NCBI GenBank assembly: GCA_027924585.1
Contig: BSBM01000753.1
Location: forward strand, 21,099,501 to 21,163,500
Source: Larix kaempferi
Lineage: Eukaryota; Streptophyta; Pinopsida; Pinales; Pinaceae
Reading direction: 5' to 3'
DNA length: 64,000 nucleotides
The notes under the pieces are model-generated. The model was not told where the DNA came from. It searched no databases and saw nothing but the letters and a program-made list of their open reading frames with translations. Below are positions 58,088-64,000 of the stretch, piece after piece. The position numbers were made by a program, and so were the translations under genes. The stretch's first letter is position 1. Every line of letters starts with the position of its first letter.

Positions 58088-61000
58088 TATTCTTATAATG
58101 CATCTTCTTCTTCTACTTCAAATGAATGGCTCATTGATTCTAGAGAATCTTATCATATGGCTAAGGATCAAGCCATCTTTTCTACTATGCATGAATGTAA
58201 CACCAAACAAATATTTGTTGGTGATGATAGATCTCTAAGTGTTGTAGGAGCTGGAACAGTTCCAGTAGATAATGGTCATTTTAGTGATGTACTATGTGTT
58301 CCAAGAATTTCCTGCAATTTGTTATCAGTCTATTAGATCACTCATTCCGGTGAAGGTAAAACTGTGACCTTTACACCTCACCAAGTTGTAATCAAGGATT
58401 TTAAAGATCCTCAACAGGTCCTAGCTACCGAAATTGTTGATGATATTACCAGGTTGTACAAGTTTAACAACTTTGGGTCATCACCTTTTTCTTCAGTTTT
58501 TGTTGCTCATAGTGATAACTTGAGCAAACTTTGGCATGAGCGATTTGGTCACTTAAATTATCGCTCATTGCAACAACTATGTAAAGAAAATATGGTGACA
58601 GGTCTTCCGATGGTATCTTGCAGGGATGGTGTTTGCTCTGGTTGTGTACTCGGAAAACATCATCGGAACAGTTTTGACAAACTTGCCTCTTGGCACGCCT
58701 TGGTTCCCTTGGAGCTTGTGCATAGTGACTTGTGTGGTCCTCTTCCATCTGCTTCCTTTTCTGGTTTCAAATATTTCTTAACTTTCATTGATGATTACAC
58801 CAGATGCACTTGGGTTTATTTCCTAAAACTTAAGAGCGAAGTATTTAACATGTTCTTGGCCTACAAGGCCCTTGTGGAAAAACAATCTGGTCATCAAATT
58901 ATTAAGTTAAGATCTGACAATGGAGGAGAATATGTTAACAATAAGTTCACTACTTTCTGCACTGAATAAGGCATCCAACAACAGCACACTATTCCATATA
59001 CACCACATCAAAATGGTGTAGCTGAGCGGAAGAACCGCACTTTAAAAGAAATGGCTAGTTGTATGATCCAATCTAAGGGACTAAGTCTTCAATTTTGGGT
59101 TGAAGCCATTAATTGTGCAAATTACATAGTTAATCACATCCCCACAGAAGCCTTACAAGGTATAACACCGAAAGAAGCATGGAGTAAAACTAAACCTGAT
59201 CTAAGTCACTTCCGTGTGTTTGGTAGTAAAGCATGGTCTCACATTCCGGATGAAAAATGGAAAGCATTGCAGCCTAAAAGTGAAAAGTGCATATTTGTTG
59301 AATATTCTGAAGATGTAAAAGGTTATAGACTTGTTCAACCACATTCTCATGATATAATCATTAGAAGAGATGTTAAATTTGATGAAAATCTCTTGGCCTA
59401 CGAGCCTAATTCGACGATTGTGCCATCTTTGGCCTGCGAGCCTGATTCATCGTTTGTGCCTTCTTCTTCTTCTTCTTCCAACTTCCTTGACGGGTTTCCA
59501 ACTCCAGTTTCTGATGATGACAATGAGGATGAAAATCCACCTCCGCCTGCTCATGTTCCTCCAGTTGCACCAGCACAAGTGCTTCCTCGATGGGTCCGTT
59601 CAACATGTGAAGCAGCTGGTGATCTTGCCGGTGATCCTAGAGATCAACGTCGAACACGTTCTCAGTTTCAGCGAGCCTCTTCTCTTTTGGCTCAAGTTTC
59701 CAAGAATCATGATCCAGAAACTTTTACAGAAGCTTCAGGGAATACAGATTGGGATGCAGCCATGGATGAAGAATATCGTTCCTTAATGGCGAACGATACT
59801 TGGGATCTTGTACCTCTTCCAAAAGGAAGAAAACTTGTCAGATGTAAATGGGTCTACAGAACTAAGTATGCATTAGATGGAAGTGTTGAAATGCATAAGG
59901 CAAGGTTAGTGGCCAAAGGTTTTTCCCAAGTTGAAGGGATTGATTACAATGAAACCTTTGCTCCCATCGCAAAAATGAACTTTATCCGCCTTGTTCTTTC
60001 CCTTGCAGCCTTACACAACTGGGAAGTCCATCAAATGGATGTCAAGTCTGCCTTCTTACATGGTGATTTACAGGAGGAAATTTACATGGAACAACCTCCT
60101 AGCTATGTTCAGAATAACTCTAGCCTTGTCTTTCGCCTTAAGAAATCCTTATATGGCCTTAAGCAAGCTCCTAGAGCTTAATATGCCAAAATGGATAACT
60201 TTCTCCTTGACACTGGTTTTTCTAGATGCCATTCTGACCCCAATGTCTATACTAAGAAAGTAGGACACCATCTCATCATACTTGTTCTATATGTTGATGA
60301 CCTTATTCTTATTGGTAGTGACCCTAAGCTTATAACCTATGTGAAATCTAGTCTTAAACAAAATTTTGAAATGTCAGACTTATGACATTTGCATTATTTT
60401 CTTGGTCTCCAAGTCCTGCAAACCAAAGAAGGAATCTTTCTTTCTTAGTCTAAGTATGCTTGTGACCTTCTTCGTCGCTTTCGCATGGAAGATTGTACAC
60501 CAGCCCCTTCTCTCTTCCAGTCTGGAGTCAAACTTTCTGTCACTTGTACCTTGCCTGAAGTCGATGCCACCTTGTATCGTCATCTTGTTGGTAGTCTCTT
60601 ATACTTGACTCATTCCCGTCCTGACCTTTCCTTTGTCGTTGGTCGTGTTGCCCGTTATATGCAGACACCTCATGAAAGTCACTGGAAAGAAACTAAAAGA
60701 ATACTGCGATATATTCGAGGTACAGTTCAGTTTGGGATTCATTACAGTACAGGGGGGAAACCTTTGTTGGTTGGTTTCAATGATTCAGAATGGGCCGGCG
60801 ATCCTGATGATCGAAAGTCTACTGCAGGTTATGTTTTCAGTCTGGGATCTGGACCTATCACTTGGGCTTGTAAGAAACAACAAGCTCTTGCTCTTTCTTC
60901 AGCAGAAGCAGAATATCGAGCTGCAGTTAATGCCAGTCAGGAAGCTTTATGGCTTCGACAGATCCTTTCAGAGTTTGGATTCGAGCAGCAGCAGCCTAAT

Positions 61001-61225
61001 CCACTTTGGTGCGACAATCAAAGTGCCATCAAGCTTTCCAAAGATCCAGTTCTACATCAACGCAGCAAACACATTGAACTACATATGCACTTCATCAGAA
61101 ATCTTGTTCATGATCAAGTTCTTGAAGTGCTCTTTTGCCCTACAGATGATCAAGTTGCAGACATCTTCACCAAGTCTCTTACAGAAGCGAAGTTTTCTAA
61201 ACTTCAATCTGTGTTAGGAGTTTAG
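58088..61225 (+). pseudogene. pol: I pol: protease, integrase, RT, RNase H
   Basis: Protease: EWLIDSRESYHMAKDQ, with DSG read as DSR. Pre-integrase: LWHERFGHLNYRSLQQL and CSGCVLGKHH. Integrase D-D-E kept: [34 protein letters not shown], with a TAA at 58967 between them. [42 protein letters not shown], then TAA 60179 where related elements have Trp, and LVLYVDDLILIG with intact YVDD. TGA 60383 and TAG 60447 follow. RNase H: FNDSEWAGDPDDRKSTAGY, SSAEAEYRAAVNAS, WCDNQSAIKLSKDP and ADIFTKSLTEAKFS to the stop at 61223. Only point stops separate it from an intact frame. Confidence 0.9.
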
Positions 61226-61331
61226 GAACTTGTCATTAAGGGGGGATAGGCTCTAATTCCTCCTTCCTTCTCCTAATAGTGTCACCTTTGTAAATCCTTC
61301 AATCCTATCCGAAGTTGTTCTTAAGGGGGGA
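61226..61331 (+). promoter_or_regulatory. I polypurine tracts
   Basis: TTAAGGGGGGA at 61321-61331 abuts the 3' LTR. A second copy of the same 11 bases occurs near 61237, right after the pol stop. Confidence 0.75.
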
Positions 61332-61789
61332 TGTTAGGATATTTAGACACTTAGGAGTTAGTTAAGATCAACTTGTGTAATAGATCTGTTAGGGATAGTG
61401 TGTTTCTTTAGTATGCATTAGTATGCATTTGTAAATACTTAATCTGACGGTCATGATATGTTCCCGACATAGAGTGATCCGACGGCTCAACTTTTCTTAG
61501 ATCAAACCTAACCTTGATCCGTGGCTTAACACCTGATTGGTCCATGATCTCTATTTAAAGAGCATGGAGGGTCATTGTTTAGTTGATTGATTATGAGAAG
61601 CTCATTTGTAACTTTATTTCTTTGCATAATAAATTGTCCCATAGAAGCTATTTGGCTAGGGCCGTGGAGTGTTTCCCTCAAGAGGATTTAAACCACGTCA
61701 AAACATCGGTGTGTTGATCTGTGATCTGTTTGTGTGAAGTGGTTGCTCTTGGTGTTTGGTGCTTTGGTAGTAACCTATGTACCTGAACA
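61332..61789 (+). repeat. I 3' LTR
   Basis: 458 bases. The 10-base excess over the 5' LTR is a tandem GTATGCATTA/GTATGCATTT duplication near 61411-61430. Confidence 0.95.
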
Positions 61790-62330
61790 AAGAAGGCATA
61801 GTGAACATTTTCCCAAGTGCTAATCTACTAGAGTGAAATGAAGAGACAAAAGTGTTAAATTCATGACCCAATTTAGAAAGGATAAAAGTACCATTTAAGT
61901 GTCTTATTTCATGATGTTGAACATATTGAGCTGAAAGAGGATATATATGAACTTTGCAAAGAGATATTGTATAGAATCGAACTCACTTGGTATTATATTC
62001 ATTAATTCTACCTCTAAAACATGACCCCTCATCTCATCTTATGTACCGAATAATTTGGACAAAGAGGTCCATATTTCATTGGGGGTATTCTTGTATTGAA
62101 TATGGTAGAGTAGGTCAAGAGATACAAAAAAACATAGCATCCCATGTGCTTCATCCATCCGATTAAGATACTTGAATTTATCAACAAGAGACAATGATTC
62201 CACCTCATTTCCCATGGTCATTCAGTACAACCCCTTATTTCTTAAGAGTATCTCCACTCTTGGCTTCCATTTGAAATAATTGAAGGGTGTTAGTAGCTGA
62301 TTAAAGGTAGATCCATGTCTACAAAAAACC
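61790..62330 (-). pseudogene. gag: H gag N-terminal part
   Basis: Minus strand from about 62300: TPFNYFKWKPRVEILLRNKG, MTMGNEVESLSLVDKFKYLN, NTPNEIWTSLSKLFGT, then SEFDSIQYLFAKFIYILSQL. Closely parallels G gag. Several stops. Joins 55568 when I and one copy of AAGAA are removed. Confidence 0.75.
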
Positions 62331-62605
62331 TTTTTTCTTTTATGGCTACAACAAACTTGCTTCCTTGGTGGAGCCAAAGGAACCTTCTTCAAACTGAAAA
62401 AAGTAGTGGTTTTAGAAACCTATTTTTAAACAAAGAAAAAGGCCTTTTTTGGTGGATACAAAATACTTTTTTGGTAGCTGAAAAATCTTGTTTGGTGGCT
62501 GCAAAATCCTCCTTAGTGGATGTAAAATCCCTTCTCAACTTGCAAAAAGCTTGATAAACAATACTAGCACAGTAGCTAGTTTAGCACCCTATCGCTTTGA
62601 TACCA
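62331..62605 (-). other. H leader and primer site
   Basis: Minus-strand TGGTATCAAAGC at 62594-62605 is the Met-tRNA primer site. The leader holds about four imperfect units of 21-26 bases around TTTGGTGGATACAAAAT (62448-62540). Confidence 0.6.
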
Positions 62606-63319
62606 TGTAATATCTAAGCATTCATAGATCTAAATGAAAAAGCTAGCAAGATATGGTGATTACATCAAGCAAGAACAGTTGTGCAATAATTAACATGAAC
62701 CCTTAAATAGTAACCTTGAAGATAAGAAGTGAAAATGATTGTATTATCAGAGTGATGAATTAATGAAAATATGCTACAATTTATAAGAGACTAATTCAAA
62801 TTATCCATGCTATGCATAGAGGGTTCGTGCTACGCAGAGAGTTCTAGTCATGCCTAACTGAGAGCAGATAACCCTAATTAGTCAGGCATATGCTATGTAG
62901 AGAGGGCTAGTAATGCTTAATTGAGAGAAAATAACACTAATTAGTCATGCATGCACTCTTAAATTGAGTTTAACTCATGAAGGAACTCACAGATCACTCA
63001 ATTTAACTGAATAATGCATGTAGTTTCTTAAAATCACTCAAAAGAGGACACTACTAGACCAACTAGGGCTCCAATGAGTGTTTGGGGTAGTTGGGTGTCA
63101 GTTAGGACTTATTTTAGTGGAGTAACGTAAGTCTTAACTGAGACAGACTCCCAAAATCAGGGGGAAAACCCACAAATTAGGGAATGCACCCCCAAAATTC
63201 AGGAAGGAAACCCCAAAACTAGGGTTTTGTCTCATGCGTGATTTAGGAGGTGTTTTTAGGTATGGTTGGACCCATTAGACTCATCAACACATGCTCTAGG
63301 AGGGTTATTTACTATAACA
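62606..63319 (-). repeat. H 5' LTR (right in the window)
   Basis: TGTAATATCTAAGC...CTATAACA, 714 bases, next to the primer site. Longer than the left LTR, partly by an extra AGGGAATGCACCCCCAAAATT-type stretch near 63180. Confidence 0.75.
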
Positions 63320-63766
63320 ATTCTCTTAAAAAAAGACTCAATAAAAATTTTATATATAGTTGATGGTTCAAAGATTGCACTTGGAAATGTTAAACACAAA
63401 AAAACGTTGTATGTTATCTCGAAGTTTTTACGAAAATATCCTCCTTCAATTCTATTAATGCATTATAATGATGTTGGTAAATTATGGCATGAGAGGTTTG
63501 GGCACCTTAAATATCCTTTCTTGCAGCAATTAAGCAAGGAAGAGATGGCAGTAGGGCTTCCACTGATCTCTTTTTTGGATGGAGTATGTCAAGTACGTGC
63601 TCTTGGTAAGAACCTTGAACAATATTTGAGTAAGGGAAAACTAGGAGAGCCACATCCTTCATGAATTAGTCCACAGTGACATTATTGGGCCTCTTCCTCA
63701 TCTTTATGTGAATAAATCTATATATGTTCTAACTTTCATTGATGATTTTTAAACATACACATGGAT
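63320..63766 (+). pseudogene. G protease end and integrase start
   Basis: Resumes after H with ILYIVDGSKIALGNVKHKKT, LWHERFGHLKYPFLQQLSKE and DGVCQVRALGKN, the GAG-pre-integrase zinc region with Cys partly lost. Then an integrase start with LTFIDDF and a TAA, and TYTWI at the point where the next LTR begins (63767). Confidence 0.75.
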
Positions 63767-64000
63767 TGTTAGGGGAGTTTTGAGGTCTAAAATGGGCTTC
63801 TCGAGGAAAATAATAAAATAAGAGTTTGGAATTTTGGATGGGAAAAATAAAATAAAAAAAAAACTATTTTTTCTTATCATATTTTTTACATATCTCCTTA
63901 TCGGTTTACCCGAATTTTAAGTTTGGGCACTCATTATATGTGGAATTTAATTCCACATTCAATGCATACCTTCATTTCATACTTTGGAGGTACCGATGAC
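63767..64000 (+). mobile_element. J: probable start of another LTR element, cut by window end
   Basis: TGTTAGGGGAG begins exactly where G integrase homology stops. The following 230 bases are AT-rich with no coding content. Orientation and family cannot be told. Confidence 0.4.

Larger units (their letters stand above)
55574..61789 (+). mobile_element. I: nearly full-length Ty1/copia element inside H
   Basis: LTRs 55574-56021 (448 bases) and 61332-61789 (458 bases), target duplication AAGAA (55569-55573 and 61790-61794), primer site and polypurine tract. gag-pol is collinear with all domains. About seven stops, almost all of the kind made by C-to-T or G-to-A change, and essentially no frameshift. 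LTR differences about 5-6% by eye. Confidence 0.95.
51362..63319 (-). mobile_element. H: minus-strand Ty1/copia element inside G, split by I
   Basis: Left LTR about 51362-51945, right LTR 62606-63319, primer site on the minus strand at 62594-62605. Removing I leaves about 5.7 kb. Coding order on the minus strand is gag, PR, INT, RT, RNase H. Same family as G but opposite orientation. I found no clear target duplication. Confidence 0.8.
49299..63766 (+). mobile_element. G: Ty1/copia element split by antisense H
   Basis: Own sequence 49299-51361 and 63320-63766. gag and PR lie left of H and the PR/integrase continuation lies right of H in the same orientation, reading on through the missing part. 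The right end is cut by J at 63767. The 5' LTR start is uncertain. Confidence 0.7.

Noticed and set aside
1-64000. Host plant genes
   Set aside because: Every coding-like stretch I could identify belongs to a retrotransposon. The remaining gaps are short and featureless.

Overview
This window looks like plant nuclear DNA made almost entirely of LTR retrotransposons. I recognise no host gene, rRNA or tRNA. Plant-type copia and gypsy polyproteins, primer sites matching plant initiator Met-tRNA and Asp-tRNA, and heavy stop-codon decay of the CAG-to-TAG and CGA-to-TGA type support a large, methylated seed-plant genome. A gymnosperm is a guess I cannot prove. No bacterial features are present.

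Layout. (1) 1-8777: A1, a decayed Ty3/gypsy element (gag, PR, an extra capsid-like block, RT, RNase H, INT, 3' LTR). Its left end lies outside the window. (2) About 8960-45836: A2, a second Ty3/gypsy element kept only from the end of RT onward. It has a long third reading frame after INT and a 3' LTR at 45090-45836. A2 is split by two elements with clean 5-bp target duplications. These are copia B (10876-36475, CCTAC) and minus-strand copia E (37850-44837, GAGTC). (3) Inside B gag/PR lies gypsy C (12753-31488, GTCTG). Inside the C leader lies Tat-like gypsy D (13561-27846, GGGTC). This gives a four-level nest A2>B>C>D. By my eye count the LTRs differ by about 5% (B), 4% (C) and 1-2% (D), so the order of insertion agrees with the nesting. 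(4) 46240-49128: F, a truncated chromovirus with INT, chromodomain and 3' LTR. (5) About 49299-63766: copia G, interrupted by related antisense copia H (51362-63319), itself interrupted by nearly complete copia I (55574-61789, AAGAA). (6) 63767-64000: the probable start of another LTR, J, inside G integrase.

The most unusual item is element D. Each of its roughly 4-kb LTRs carries a 657-codon frame, so the protein is encoded inside the LTR. The 5' LTR copy is fully open (14940-16913) and the 3' LTR copy has four stops. The product has a conserved-looking N-terminal domain, a charged linker and a C-terminal coiled coil. D also has a complete archaeal-type RNase H between PR and RT, while the RNase H after RT has lost a catalytic residue. 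Other points of interest are an extra capsid-like block between PR and RT in A1, a third frame downstream of INT in A2, a tandem-repeat module between two polypurine tracts in B, and copia coding blocks separated by AT-rich spacers in E.

All boundaries and percentages come from reading the sequence by eye. Family names are inferred from domain order and motifs, not from a database search.
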